Assembly: GCF_037126175.1 (NCBI RefSeq)
Contig: NZ_CP146986.1
Location: 2,446,501 to 2,510,500 of the forward strand
Reading direction: 5' to 3'
DNA from: Pseudomonas sp. RSB 5.4
GTDB taxonomy: Bacteria > Pseudomonadota > Gammaproteobacteria > Pseudomonadales > Pseudomonadaceae
Length of the DNA stretch: 64,000 bases
Shown here: in pieces, positions 49,208 through 58,568 of the stretch
Numbering within the stretch: the first letter of the stretch is position 1
Layout: every line of letters begins with the position of its first letter
Translations under genes and position numbers: made by a program
Notes under the pieces: model-generated
What the model saw: only the letters and a program-made list of their open reading frames with translations
The model's database searches: none
Told to the model about the DNA's origin: nothing

Positions 49208-49987
49208 TCAAATCGGCTGCCATGCCTCCACCGGAATCTGCGCCATCGCCTCAAACGCCGGTTTGGCGAACCAGAAACCCTGCATCAGATAAATCCCGCA
49301 ATCGGCGAGAAAATCGCGCTCCTCGGGGTGCTCGATGCCCTCGGCAATCACCTCGACGCCCAACTCGGCACACATGCCCACCACGCCACGCACAATCGCC
49401 TGGCGTACGCGGTCGCGATGGATATCGCGAATCAGCGCCATGTCCAGTTTGATCAGGTCCGGCTGAAAGTCCGCCAGCAGATTCAGCCCGGAATACCCCG
49501 CACCGAAGTCATCAATGGCGGTCTTGAAGCCGAACTCGCGGTATTCGCGCAAGATGTTCATCAAGTGTTTGTTGCTTTCGACGTGCTCGCCTTCGACCGC
49601 TTCGAAGATCAGCCGATCAAGCGGGAACGCATGTGCGCGGGCCGCCTCCAGCGTGCTGCGAATGCACATGTCCGGTCGATACACCGCGTTGGGCAGGAAA
49701 TTGATCGAGAGAAACCCGGTGAGCCCCAACTGCGCAGCCGTGGAGATCGCACGCACGCGGCACAGTTGATCGAAGCGATAGCGGTTCTGGTCATCGACCT
49801 GCTCCAGCACCGACAGCGCACCCTCGCCCTGCACGCCCCGAACAAGCGCCTCATGGGCGAAGGTCGATTGATCACGCACATCCACAATCGGCTGGAAAGC
49901 AAAGGAGAACGCCATATCGGCCTCGCCTTTTTGCCGGCATCCTTGGCACCCCCCGCTGGGCTGGGGGAAAATTGGTGTATTGGTCAT
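49208..49987 (-). CDS. Small EAL-domain c-di-GMP phosphodiesterase-like protein
   Basis: 259 aa, EAL domain alone (about residues 28-255). EAL is HEALVRG; acidic and catalytic positions continue in LIFEAVEGEHV, IDDFGAGYSGLNLL, LIKLDMALIRDI and VIAEGIEHPEER. A CQGC motif precedes the domain (residues 14-17). No sensor domain. The start MTNTPIFPQPSGG at 49987 has AGGGGG; MAFSFAFQPI (24 residues later) is an alternative. Confidence 0.88.
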   Translation of the reverse strand: MTNTPIFPQPSGGCQGCRQKGEADMAFSFAFQPIVDVRDQSTFAHEALVRGVQGEGALSVLEQVDDQNRYRFDQLCRVRAISTAAQLGLTGFLSINFLPNAVYRPDMCIRSTLEAARAHAFPLDRLIFEAVEGEHVESNKHLMNILREYREFGFKTAIDDFGAGYSGLNLLADFQPDLIKLDMALIRDIHRDRVRQAIVRGVVGMCAELGVEVIAEGIEHPEERDFLADCGIYLMQGFWFAKPAFEAMAQIPVEAWQPI

Positions 49988-50123
49988 GACGCCCCCTGAG
50001 AGCGGGTTGCAACCATCCATGGCCCAGAAAAAAATCACTGCACGGACCGGGTGGCGCCGCTTGGCGGCCCCCGCTTATACAGGCTGACCGGTCAATTCCG
50101 GCCAAGTTCATTGCGAAATGCCA

Positions 50124-52058
50124 TCAGGTGCGGAAATGCGCCGTCATGCGTTGCAGGTCCTGCCCCAGCGATGCCAGCTCAAGGGTCGCGGCAGCGCTTT
50201 CTTCGCTGGCGACGGCCGACTGATCGGCCACATCGCGCACACTGACGATGCTGCGATTGATCTCATCGGCCACCGCACTTTGCTGCTCGGCGGCGGCGGA
50301 AATCTGCAGGCTCATTTGCTGGATCGTGCCGATCGAATGGTTGATCTCGGTAATCGCCTGCTCGGCCTTCTGCGCCAGCACCACGGTGTCCAGGGTACGC
50401 TCGCGGCTGGATGTCATCAGTGTAGATGCCGCTTGCGTGCCCTGTTGCAGGGTGACAATCAGCGCTTCGATTTCCTTGGTCGAATCCTGCGTGCGCTGCG
50501 CCAGCGACCGCACTTCATCGGCAACCACCGCGAAACCACGGCCCTGCTCCCCCGCCCGCGCCGCTTCAATCGCCGCGTTCAGCGCCAGCAAGTTGGTCTG
50601 CTCAGCGACTGCCTTGATCACATCGATGACCTTGCCGATCTGCTCACTGTCCTGGGACAGCACGTTCATCGCTGCGCCCAACTCTTCGATCGCCACCGAC
50701 AATTCACTGATCTGCACGGTCGCCTGCTTGACCACCGCACTGCCGTGACGCGCCTGCTGATCGGCCAGGGTCGCAGCGGCGGATGCGTCCGTGGTATTGC
50801 GCGCCACCTCCTGCACCGTCGAAGCCATTTCGTGCATCGCCGTGGCGACTTGGTCCACCTCGACTTTCTGCTGACGCACACCGGCGCTGGTCTGCTCGCT
50901 CATCGCCGAGAGCTTCTCGGCCGATGTCGAAATATGCGTGACACCGTTACCGATCCCCTGCACCAGCGTGTTCAGGCTTTGCGCCATGTCCTGCATCGCG
51001 TTTTGCAGATCGCCCAACTCATCCTTGCGGCTGGATTTGGCTTGCACCGTCAGATCGCCCTTGGCAATCCGTCGCGCCAGTTCCACCGTCAGCGCCAGCG
51101 GCCCGGTGATCTGCCGCGAGATCAGCACCGAAGCAAACAGACCGACCACCAGCGCCAGCACCGTCAGCACTGCAATCTGGATAAACGCACGCTGTTGATC
51201 GTCCCGAGCCAGACGCTGCTGGGTGTCCATCAGGCCGGTCATGATGCTGTCCATCGCCTGGCTCTGCTGATCCACCTGCTGGCGCAGGCTCTGCTTCTGC
51301 TCGAACAGCGCGGCGACCTCCACCAGCACCTCACGATAACGGCGCATGCCGGCCTGCGCCTCTTCAAGCTGACTCGACAGGGCCGCCGGCAAACCGCTGC
51401 GCGCCTTGCTCATGTCGGCCAGAAACGCATCGGTGGTGTCCAGCAGCACCTTCTTGTTGGCCTCGCTCGGCACCGCGATATAACGCCGCAACATCAGACG
51501 AAACATCGTCATGCCATTGCGCAGATCCGCCACCGTGCGCAAGTCCGCCACCCGCGCGGTATCAGCAGACGCCAGCGCACTCGCTGTGGTGCTCTCGAAC
51601 ATCCTGTTGAAGGTCTCGGCGTACTTGTCCGACATCGCCCCCAACGGTTTCAGCGCATCGCTGGTCGCCTTGTCCGCCTCGATCAAGCGCTTGACCCGCT
51701 GATCGTAGGCCAACGTGGTGTCCTGTAACTGCTTCAAGGCCTGCTGGTTTTCCGCCCGCGTCAGGGTCTGCAACGCCTTGGCGATCAGCCCCTGCAACAC
51801 CGTCAGCTGCGACTGATAAGACTCGGCAAACGCCGCATCCGCCGCCGCTTCGTACTGCTTCTCCGACAGCCGCATGTCCTGCGACGCATCGTTGAGCGTA
51901 CCGATCAGGCGCGTGGTGTCCAAGCGATCCACCAGCACATTACTGCTGCTATAGCCAATGAAGGCCACCGCCCCCACCGCCAGCAAAAGAACGCCAAACC
52001 CGGCCCCCAACTTTCGGGAAACCTTGATGTTGCCCAGGAAATTCGATGCTTCTGCCAT
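50124..52058 (-). CDS. Methyl-accepting chemotaxis protein
   Basis: 644 aa. Membrane helix 1 at about residues 17-37, a helical periplasmic domain of about 245 residues (fits the bimodular HBM type of McpS by length and helicity, inferred), helix 2 at about 290-312, HAMP (about 313-366), and a signalling domain with [29 protein letters not shown]. Start [10 protein letters not shown] at 52058 with a GC-rich hairpin (52075-52096) just upstream. The promoter at 52295-52322 overlaps TGTACA boxes. Confidence 0.93.
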   Translation of the reverse strand: MAEASNFLGNIKVSRKLGAGFGVLLLAVGAVAFIGYSSSNVLVDRLDTTRLIGTLNDASQDMRLSEKQYEAAADAAFAESYQSQLTVLQGLIAKALQTLTRAENQQALKQLQDTTLAYDQRVKRLIEADKATSDALKPLGAMSDKYAETFNRMFESTTASALASADTARVADLRTVADLRNGMTMFRLMLRRYIAVPSEANKKVLLDTTDAFLADMSKARSGLPAALSSQLEEAQAGMRRYREVLVEVAALFEQKQSLRQQVDQQSQAMDSIMTGLMDTQQRLARDDQQRAFIQIAVLTVLALVVGLFASVLISRQITGPLALTVELARRIAKGDLTVQAKSSRKDELGDLQNAMQDMAQSLNTLVQGIGNGVTHISTSAEKLSAMSEQTSAGVRQQKVEVDQVATAMHEMASTVQEVARNTTDASAAATLADQQARHGSAVVKQATVQISELSVAIEELGAAMNVLSQDSEQIGKVIDVIKAVAEQTNLLALNAAIEAARAGEQGRGFAVVADEVRSLAQRTQDSTKEIEALIVTLQQGTQAASTLMTSSRERTLDTVVLAQKAEQAITEINHSIGTIQQMSLQISAAAEQQSAVADEINRSIVSVRDVADQSAVASEESAAATLELASLGQDLQRMTAHFRT

Positions 52059-52508
52059 GTTCAGCCTCTAACGCCCTGACGCGATTCAGCGTCAGGCACA
52101 AAAAAAAGTAGATCTCTGATAACCGGAGTTACCACTCATATTCGGGGTCGTCGTCCTGGGCGAAATACGGGCAGCTTCCACTGACCCGGCTGCAAATAGC
52201 CGATGCGAAAACCCTTTTGACGGCCCACGCACCGGCGGACAAATCCAGGACTCAAGCTGGATTTATCGTTTCAGCAAAGGTGTTGGGAACGGATGCTATA
52301 AACTTTGGGAAAAGTTGTACAACTTTATATTTTTGTACAAGCAGTGAACTTTTTCGTGCGCATGATGACGCATTGCCATCATTTTTCATGGCACATCGCT
52401 ATTGCAGCGGAAACAAGCTGAAAACCGCCATTTTCGGCGGATGTCTTGCGCATCGACAGAACGCCCTCCGCGACCACGACCAAGCCGCTTGCCACGGAGG
52501 GCAGCGCT
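52059..52508. other. Intergenic region upstream of the chemoreceptor
   Basis: 450 bp without a supported gene. It holds a CCTGACGC / GCGTCAGG hairpin at 52075-52096, close to the MCP start, and the promoter-operator at 52295-52340. The right end has a GCCCTCCG / CGGAGGGC inverted pair (about 52467-52503) downstream of the DUF6124-like gene, without a T-run. Confidence 0.6.
52295..52340 (-). promoter_or_regulatory. Promoter with paired TGTACA boxes (LitR/PplR-like operator)
   Basis: Minus strand: TTGTAC (52317-52322), 16 bp, TATAGC (52295-52300). The -35 lies within AAAGTTGTACAACTTT (52311-52326), a perfect 16-bp palindrome; a second TTGTACAA is at 52333-52340. The cores TGTACA (52316-52321 and 52334-52339) are 12 bp apart, matching T(G/A)TACA-N12-TGTA(C/T)A as I recall for the MerR-type photosensor of P. 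putida. The only downstream minus-strand gene is the MCP. Confidence 0.6.
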
Positions 52509-52871
52509 CTACGCCTTGAGCTCGACGTTATCCAACGCCTGATTCACCGCCAACTCCCCCAACATCACCACCTGCGCAATGCCCAGCAACGTCTTGCGGT
52601 GCGAGACATCCAGCAACGCGGCGAAATCGTTGAGCATGGTGGTGGCGGAACCCAGGGACTCGCTGGCATTGGCGAGCAGGGATTCAGTGTCGTAGGCCGG
52701 GTTGGCGAGGAACATCGGTTTGGATTGATCACCGCTGGCCATGATCTGGCTGGCCGGGGTGAGGTAGTGATCGAGGGCGCGCTCGGCGGCTTCGTGGAGT
52801 TTGCGGGAATCGAGGGATTCGTAGGGGGATGCGGGGTCGGACTCGGGTGGATTCGGTGTTGGTTTGAACAT
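52509..52871 (-). CDS. DUF6124/DUF3077-like hypothetical protein
   Basis: 120 aa. The N-terminus MFKPTPNPPESDPASPYESL then DSRKLHEAAERALDHYL is a family pattern I recall as widespread in Pseudomonas as DUF6124 (related to DUF3077); function unknown. The rest is helical (SLLANASESLGSATTMLNDF). The start at 52871 follows CAGGAG. The unusually long structured upstream region (52872-53310) may regulate it. Confidence 0.75.
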   Translation of the reverse strand: MFKPTPNPPESDPASPYESLDSRKLHEAAERALDHYLTPASQIMASGDQSKPMFLANPAYDTESLLANASESLGSATTMLNDFAALLDVSHRKTLLGIAQVVMLGELAVNQALDNVELKA

Positions 52872-53310
52872 GGTGTAACTCCTGACGGATAAACGAAAAG
52901 GAGCCATCACTCTCGCTACCAAACGAAGGGTGGAGGCCATACGCAGGTTGGTAGACCGGTCGTCAGGAACCCCGGCGCATCCGAAGACGCCCCGCGCATG
53001 ACCACCATAAAACGAAGACGAGAAACGCCCTCGCAAGACAGTAGTCTTGTGCTTCTGACGGAGACGGGCTACCAAACCCGATCACTGGTTTTCAGTGACG
53101 TAGGGACGATAGAACCCGCGAGCTAGACGCACAAACCGGCGGATTCTGTCTTAGGTGTAGGGGATGGTGCAAGGTGGTGTAGGGCTAAGGTAGTGCAGAT
53201 AACCACACTTTAAACAGGACGCAGCTCGCTACCTTATTAGTAACACTCGAGAAAAATAAATCTGTCCTCCTTCGCTCAATACCTATGGTCTCAGGCGTAT
53301 CCCTCCGCTA
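52872..53310. other. Structured intergenic region upstream of the DUF6124-like gene
   Basis: 439 bp without a supported gene. Inverted CTACCAA (52916-52922) and TTGGTAG (52948-52954); another CTACCAAACCC at about 53070; a CACTG/CAGTG hairpin around GTTTT at about 53083-53098. These look like elements of an RNA leader on the minus strand. Confidence 0.45.
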
Positions 53311-54072
53311 CTAGCCGACATGCTCCGTGATAGGAACCATCACCGCCCCGTCCTGCTCATCGTAAGCAATTCCGGCCCCGTACTTGTACCTCTCAGCCTG
53401 CTGTCGAAGCTCCTCGGTGTCGGACTCATACAACGTAAACCGGTATTTTTTCGTATAAGACGCCGAACCCGGGGCAGCGATAACAGAGAGCGTGAACATG
53501 TACTCTCCCGTTTCCCAAATAAAGAGCTTCCGAAACAGCTCCGAGAAAGGAGCGATCATTTGCGGTTCAGCTTCGACCAGTTCTCTCTTGTCCGGCGGCT
53601 GGGCGTCTATTTTCTTCCGAATATCGGTTCTCAACCGCGCTAGATCGGCCCGATACGCCTTATCAACCTGGCGTTCAAAATTATTAAAAAAGGTAACGGC
53701 ATGCGCCCAGCTGTCCCCTGGCTTCAAGAAAAAGGGAACGAGCAAAACAGTCGAGGTTGACGAGGGCGTTTCAAAGTACGCCTGCGCATGAAGCGTTACC
53801 AGAGGCTGACCATCCCGTACCAAGTCAAGATGCATCGACCGAATTCTCAAGCTCCGTCCACCTGAATTGGTTATCCCTACGACCAGTCCTAGGTTCGGAT
53901 TTCCTACACGATGGGTCAATTGAACGCGGCTGTGAACTTCAACTTCTAAGCGGCGAGGACGGAGTAGCAAATGAATCGGAGGGAGCTGCGACAAAATCAC
54001 GGCAAGGACCGATACAACCAACGACCAAAATTTCCAATCGGTATAGAACGGCAATGCAATTTCATTGGCCAA
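53311..54072 (-). CDS. Hypothetical membrane-anchored protein (orphan, low GC)
   Basis: 253 aa from TTG at 54072 (LANEIALPFYTDWKFW), chosen because GGAGGGA lies 8 bp upstream; a GTG 16 codons earlier (54120) is possible. One membrane helix near the N-terminus (VVSVLAVILSQLPPIHLLL) is followed by a beta-rich domain (RLEVEVHSRVQLTHR, ITNSGGRSLRIRSMHLDLV) and a polar C-terminus. No recognised family. GC is lower than its neighbours and it lies next to dusA, a known integration hotspot, so it may be foreign. Confidence 0.6.
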   Translation of the reverse strand: MANEIALPFYTDWKFWSLVVSVLAVILSQLPPIHLLLRPRRLEVEVHSRVQLTHRVGNPNLGLVVGITNSGGRSLRIRSMHLDLVRDGQPLVTLHAQAYFETPSSTSTVLLVPFFLKPGDSWAHAVTFFNNFERQVDKAYRADLARLRTDIRKKIDAQPPDKRELVEAEPQMIAPFSELFRKLFIWETGEYMFTLSVIAAPGSASYTKKYRFTLYESDTEELRQQAERYKYGAGIAYDEQDGAVMVPITEHVG

Positions 54073-54120
54073 AACGATTCCCTCCACACATTCAGGCGCT
54101 GCCTGTGCCCCTAACGCCAC

Positions 54121-54761
54121 GCCCTGACTTTCGCGCTCGGATGCATGACGAACTGACAGTGATTCTAGAAGTAGAAAATTGAAATGTGCTGTTTTCCTTC
54201 AGAGCCTTGCCATGCAAGGGCTACAAAGTGATCGGGATCCGTCAAGAATAGGAAGAGCATGTCTCCGCCTAATCAGAAATGTTTATAAAACGCGTAAAAA
54301 TGTTCGTTTTACTTTCCCCCCTTCAAAACCGTCTCCTCCCACTTTTACTTCACGAGCACTAATTTGAACGACCAAGGGTCAATTCTTCATTTTTTGCAAA
54401 GCGTGACACTCTGTTTAATCGCCATCTACCGGGCCCCAGCCCAGGGTCTTCATGATTGCAAAGCTCAATTGCGCACTCCTCACTGCTGCACAAAAAAACA
54501 TACGCAGCCCGTCCGCGGGAGGGGATAAGTGCTTTTTCAAAGGATTTTTTCTTGGAAACAGTATTTCTCTGGGGCTGCTATGAGCCAACGCAAAAACTAC
54601 CACCAGTCGGTCTCAAAGGAATGGGTACTGATTTATTTATCAGTACCCCCCCTACAAACTTCAAGCCCCGTCAGCACAGCATTCAGGTACTCCCCAAGCC
54701 CATCCCCCCCATTCCTGATAAACTCCCCCACCTCCCAGCCCCACCCAATCCAGAACCGCCA
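54121..54761. other. Intergenic region upstream of dusA
   Basis: 641 bp of comparatively AT-rich sequence without a supported gene; frames within it have atypical composition. It contains a perfect 10-bp-arm hairpin GGGTACTGAT / ATCAGTACCC (54623-54648, loop TTATTT). No integrase, tRNA or duplicated dusA end was found. Confidence 0.5.
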
Positions 54762-55757
54762 ATGCCCCCTATCTCCGCCACACCCGCCCCACTCTCCCGC
54801 CGCTTCTCCGTCGCCCCGATGATGGACTGGACTGATAGGCATTGCAGATACTTCCTACGCCTCCTGTCGAAGAACGCCCTGCTCTACACCGAGATGGTCA
54901 CTACCGGCGCCCTCCTCAACGGCGATCACGAACGTTTCCTCCGTCACAACGAAGCCGAGCATCCGCTGGCGCTGCAACTCGGCGGTAGCGTTCCGTTGGA
55001 TCTAGCTGCCTGCGCGCGCATGGCGCAGGAGCATGGTTACGATGAGGTGAACCTGAATGTTGGCTGCCCGAGTGATCGGGTGCAGAACAATATGATTGGT
55101 GCGTGCCTGATGGGGCATCCGCAGTTGGTGGCGGATTGTGTGAAGGCGATGCGCGATGCGGTGTCGATTCCGGTGACGGTGAAGCATCGGATCGGGATCA
55201 ATGGGCGGGACAGTTACGCCGAGTTGTGTGATTTCGTCGGTACGGTGCGGGATGCCGGGTGCACCAGTTTTACCGTGCATGCGCGGATTGCGATTCTGGA
55301 GGGCTTGTCGCCGAAGGAGAATCGCGACATTCCGCCGTTGCGGTATGACGTGGCGGCGCAGTTGAAGGCGGATTTTCCGGAGCTGGAGATTGTGCTGAAC
55401 GGCGGGATCAAAACGATGGAGGCCTGCCATGAGCATTTGCAGACCTTTGACGGCGTGATGCTCGGGCGTGAGGCTTATCACAATCCGTATTTGCTGGCGG
55501 AGGTCGATCAGCAGTTGTTCGGCAGCAGCGCGCCGGTGATCAGCCGGGCCGAGGCGCTGGCGCAGTTGCGGCCGTATATTGCCGAGCATTTGCAGGCCGG
55601 CGGCGCGATGCATCACATCACCCGGCATGTGCTGGGGTTGGGCACCGGGTTCCCGGGGGCGCGTAAATTCCGCCAGTTATTGTCGGTGGATATTCACAAG
55701 GCCACGGATCCGCTGGCGTTGCTGGATCAGGCTGGCGAGTTGCTGCAAGGCCGTTGA
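54762..55757 (+). CDS. dusA: tRNA-dihydrouridine(20/20a) synthase
   Basis: 331 aa, FMN enzyme. The N-terminus SRRFSVAPMMDWTDRHCRYF, catalytic Cys in NLNVGCPSDRVQNNMIGACLM, KHRIGINGRDSY and NGGIKTMEAC are DusA-specific. The start MPPISATPAPLSRRF at 54762 was taken because the region before it is proline-rich non-family sequence, but no good Shine-Dalgarno is seen. Confidence 0.95.
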   Translation: MPPISATPAPLSRRFSVAPMMDWTDRHCRYFLRLLSKNALLYTEMVTTGALLNGDHERFLRHNEAEHPLALQLGGSVPLDLAACARMAQEHGYDEVNLNVGCPSDRVQNNMIGACLMGHPQLVADCVKAMRDAVSIPVTVKHRIGINGRDSYAELCDFVGTVRDAGCTSFTVHARIAILEGLSPKENRDIPPLRYDVAAQLKADFPELEIVLNGGIKTMEACHEHLQTFDGVMLGREAYHNPYLLAEVDQQLFGSSAPVISRAEALAQLRPYIAEHLQAGGAMHHITRHVLGLGTGFPGARKFRQLLSVDIHKATDPLALLDQAGELLQGR

Positions 55758-55832
55758 TAGATGGTTTGAATGTGCGGGCAACGAATGAGCGTTGCCCGGA
55801 GTTTTGATGTGCTGACAGGATGTCTTTTGTTT

Positions 55833-56207
55833 ATGCCCGCGTTTCGCTGTGTTTCGTTCAAGCGCTTTATCCCCCTCGCTCTACTCGCCACCGCCTCTGC
55901 CAGTACTCACGCCCACTGCGATTTCATTTGTGGCGCGGGTGAGGAAAGCCCTTTGCAGATCACGCAGTTCACCGGTTTGATGGTGGCGACGACGGTGTTG
56001 TCGCCGTTCTACGCAACCTCCAAAGTTTCCGGTCTCAATAAACGTGTTTACTCGCCAGAGGAAATCGAAGCGGCGCGCTATTACCTCGCCAGCGACGGCA
56101 TGCTGCAAGCCGCGTATTTCACATCAGCCTTGCAGCGCTACCGCCAAGAGTCGCCCAACTCGGAGTTGAACGACCTCGCGGTTGCGACATTGATCAGCAG
56201 TCAGTGA
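55833..56207 (+). CDS. DUF2388-like secreted hypothetical protein
   Basis: 124 aa. Signal peptide-like N-terminus (RFIPLALLATASASTHA), two Cys (CDFIC), then a region ending AARYYLASDGMLQAAYFTSALQRYRQESPN and LNDLAVATLI, which resembles the repeated pattern (SDG, ALxxxR, LAxAIL) of DUF2388 proteins common in Pseudomonas. The start at 55833 was chosen over an earlier in-frame Met because of the signal peptide. Function unknown; convergent with uppP with no gap. Confidence 0.7.
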   Translation: MPAFRCVSFKRFIPLALLATASASTHAHCDFICGAGEESPLQITQFTGLMVATTVLSPFYATSKVSGLNKRVYSPEEIEAARYYLASDGMLQAAYFTSALQRYRQESPNSELNDLAVATLISSQ

Positions 56208-57038
56208 TCACGCCGCCGCTTCCGTCCAGTTCACCCAGCCAAACACCCACGTCGCCAGAATCAACAAGCCAAACGCGATCCGATACCAGGCGAACGCGGC
56301 GTAGCTGTGGTTGGCGATGAATTTGAGCAGGCCGCGCACGGCGATCATGGCGAAGATGAAGGCGATGACGAATCCGAGGGCGAACACTGGCAGGTCGCTG
56401 GCCTGGAACAGGTCGCGGTATTTGTAGCCGGAGTACACCGCGGCGCCGACCATGGTCGGCATGGCGAGGAAGAACGAGAACTCTGTGGCGGCTTTCCGGG
56501 ACAAGCCGAACAATAAACCGCCGATGATGGTCGAGCCCGAGCGCGACGTGCCGGGAATCATCGCCAGGCATTGCACGAAACCGATCTTCAACGCGTCTGA
56601 CCAGCGCATGTCGTCGACGTGATCGACGCTCACCACATGGTTGCGCTGTTCGGCCCACAACATGACGACGCCGCCCACTACCAAGGCCATGGCCACGGTG
56701 ATCGGGTTAAACAGGTATTGATGGATTTTGTCAGCGAACAGCACGCCGAGGACCACCGCCGGCAGGAAGGCGATCAGCAGGTTGAGGGTGAAACGTTGCG
56801 CATTGCGTTGGGTGGGCAGTCCTTTGACGATGTCGAAGATCTTCGGGCGAAACTCCCAGACCACGGCCAGGATTGCCCCCAGTTGAATAATGATGTTGAA
56901 CGCCATCGCGCGTTCGCCGCCGAAGTCCAGCAAGTCGGCGACGATGATCTGGTGGCCGGTACTGGAGATCGGCAAGAACTCGGTCAGGCCTTCCACTGCG
57001 CCTAAAATCAACACCTGGATAAAGGTCCAGAAATCCAT
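56208..57038 (-). CDS. uppP: Undecaprenyl-diphosphatase
   Basis: 276 aa, membrane protein with about 8 segments. The BacA/UppP motifs [14 protein letters not shown] and [14 protein letters not shown] are present, containing the catalytic Glu, His and Arg. It recycles undecaprenyl phosphate for peptidoglycan and polysaccharide synthesis and gives bacitracin resistance. Its position beside a polysaccharide priming transferase is suggestive, but pseudomonads can carry several copies. Confidence 0.96.
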   Translation of the reverse strand: MDFWTFIQVLILGAVEGLTEFLPISSTGHQIIVADLLDFGGERAMAFNIIIQLGAILAVVWEFRPKIFDIVKGLPTQRNAQRFTLNLLIAFLPAVVLGVLFADKIHQYLFNPITVAMALVVGGVVMLWAEQRNHVVSVDHVDDMRWSDALKIGFVQCLAMIPGTSRSGSTIIGGLLFGLSRKAATEFSFFLAMPTMVGAAVYSGYKYRDLFQASDLPVFALGFVIAFIFAMIAVRGLLKFIANHSYAAFAWYRIAFGLLILATWVFGWVNWTEAAA

Positions 57039-57518
57039 TAATCCTCCGTCAGAGCGCTCTCGATGAGCGACCGGTCAACTGTATTCAGGAATTGAGTATC
57101 TGAAGTTAAACAATCGGTATAACGCGACACCCATTGCCTGATCAGGCGACGGAGAATATGTCTTATCAAAAGACACACTCAAGCCATGTTAATAATCGTC
57201 CGCCTACGAACCACTCAGAAAATATTTAGGCATTTAGTAGAAAAAAGTTGGATCAGCCAATAAAGTGTGATCAAGCTCACACTATCTCACGATCACGGAC
57301 AGTGGCAATTGGACATGAATAAAGCCGTGGCCATAGACTCAAAATAGTGGCACAATTCCACATTGCCACCATGTAACGACTAGTTCACAGTCCCGAGAAA
57401 ATCAACTAAAAGCTTGAAATGCTTAATTATTGTTAGAAAACTCGGGAGCCACGTCTAAAAATCGCGTGAATGTTACCAATTGTCAGTCACAGATGAGAAC
57501 CGGTGCTTTAACATCCCG
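57039..57518. other. Long AT-rich regulatory region upstream of the winged-helix gene
   Basis: 480 bp. It contains a CRP/Vfr-type site (57264-57283) and GTGGCA boxes at 57302-57307 and 57347-57352, the last with an inverted partner TGCCAC at 57364-57369 (11-bp spacer). No gene is supported here. Confidence 0.55.
57264..57283. promoter_or_regulatory. Consensus CRP/Vfr binding site
   Basis: AGTGTGATCAAGCTCACACT: perfect outer arms TGTGA and TCACA with a 6-bp spacer, the CRP/Vfr consensus. It lies about 236 bp before the winged-helix gene at 57519. Confidence 0.75.
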
Positions 57519-58289
57519 ATGTCAGCACCTAATTCGAGTCAATGCATGATGCTCTCAGGGAACTTGGCGACTAGAAGTCCGCGCCCGACAAACGACGTAC
57601 CCGGTGTTCTCACTCTGGGCCGAACCTGTGGCGTGGCCGAACATTTTAGAGCGCTGGTCGCAAAGCACGTACGCACTGATATGGCACTTGAGGCCAGTTC
57701 GTACACTAGTTCATTTAAGCACAATGAACTTTCTGGTTCGTATCGAGCCATCTTCATCGTTATCGACACTCCGCAAGCGCTGGAAGACAATCTTGCGCTG
57801 ATCGAGAACCTGCGCGCCAATAACTTGAAGCCGATCATTTGCGCGGTCATTTCCGGTCGCGGCGCGTTCAACAAGATCAAGTATTTCCTGGCCGGGGCCG
57901 ACTTCTGTATCAAGCTCAACACCCTTTCCGACGAGGGCGACGAGTTGCTCGGTGAGTTCTTCAACAGTGAAGAATGGCAGCGGGATATCAACCTCACGCT
58001 CGACCCTACGCGCATCTGCCTGCTGGGCGGCGCCAGCCAGAAACTCGACATCTCGTTTGCCGAGATGAAGATCCTGGAAGCCTTTGCGCAGACCAGCAAT
58101 CACATTCTCAGCCATGATGAAATCGCCAGCATCATGGGGCTCAATACCAATTTCTACGACCCGAGGGCGCTGGAAAAATCCATCAGCCGCTTGCGTGGAA
58201 AAATCAAGGACATGTATGGTACGAACGCGATTCAGAGCATCCGCGGCTACGGCTATCGCCTGATGCGGGGTCTGATATCGACTGCCTGA
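57519..58289 (+). CDS. Winged-helix regulator with a degenerate receiver-like N-terminus
   Basis: 256 aa. The N-terminal half (about residues 70-150, YRAIFIVIDTPQALEDNLAL, KPIICAVISGRGAFNKIKYFLAGAD) looks like a receiver fold without an obvious phospho-Asp. An OmpR/PhoB-type DNA-binding domain follows (about 155-250, EMKILEAFAQTSNHILSHDEIASIMG, RALEKSISRLRGKIKDMYG, IRGYGYRL). The start MSAPNSSQCM at 57519 is uncertain; MMLSG at 57543 or so is possible. It lies in tandem with a second winged-helix gene. Confidence 0.82.
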   Translation: MSAPNSSQCMMLSGNLATRSPRPTNDVPGVLTLGRTCGVAEHFRALVAKHVRTDMALEASSYTSSFKHNELSGSYRAIFIVIDTPQALEDNLALIENLRANNLKPIICAVISGRGAFNKIKYFLAGADFCIKLNTLSDEGDELLGEFFNSEEWQRDINLTLDPTRICLLGGASQKLDISFAEMKILEAFAQTSNHILSHDEIASIMGLNTNFYDPRALEKSISRLRGKIKDMYGTNAIQSIRGYGYRLMRGLISTA

Positions 58290-58568
58290 CTCTCGGGCAG
58301 CCATCCTCTTTGCATACTTACGAAGGATCGTCATATGCAACCATACCGCTCTAGTTGTACTTCATACCTAATTATAATCAAGCAATTGAATGAGCACGGC
58401 TACACCGAACCATAACAATAAACTTAACAACATAGCAGCAGAACGAGTGGAACTTATCGAGGGCCATTTTGGGCCCAGACCCTGCCTGTCGATTACTTCC
58501 AAGGAAGTTATTGCTCGCCTGCCGATTTATCTTTTCGCCCATTTTGGTGCACATTTTAGGAGAGAGAC

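Noticed and set aside
52127..52238. A 37-codon minus-strand frame in the MCP leader ending in SGSCPYFAQDDDPEYEW
   Set aside because: Only a TTG start and no good ribosome site; it may be chance or a leader peptide. Needs ribosome profiling or conservation.
52217..52519. 100-aa plus-strand frame over the promoter-operator region
   Set aside because: Atypical composition, no ribosome site, crosses the TGTACA boxes and the end of the DUF6124-like gene.
54179..54367. 62-aa plus-strand frame upstream of dusA
   Set aside because: No ribosome site and no family resemblance; AT-rich filler.
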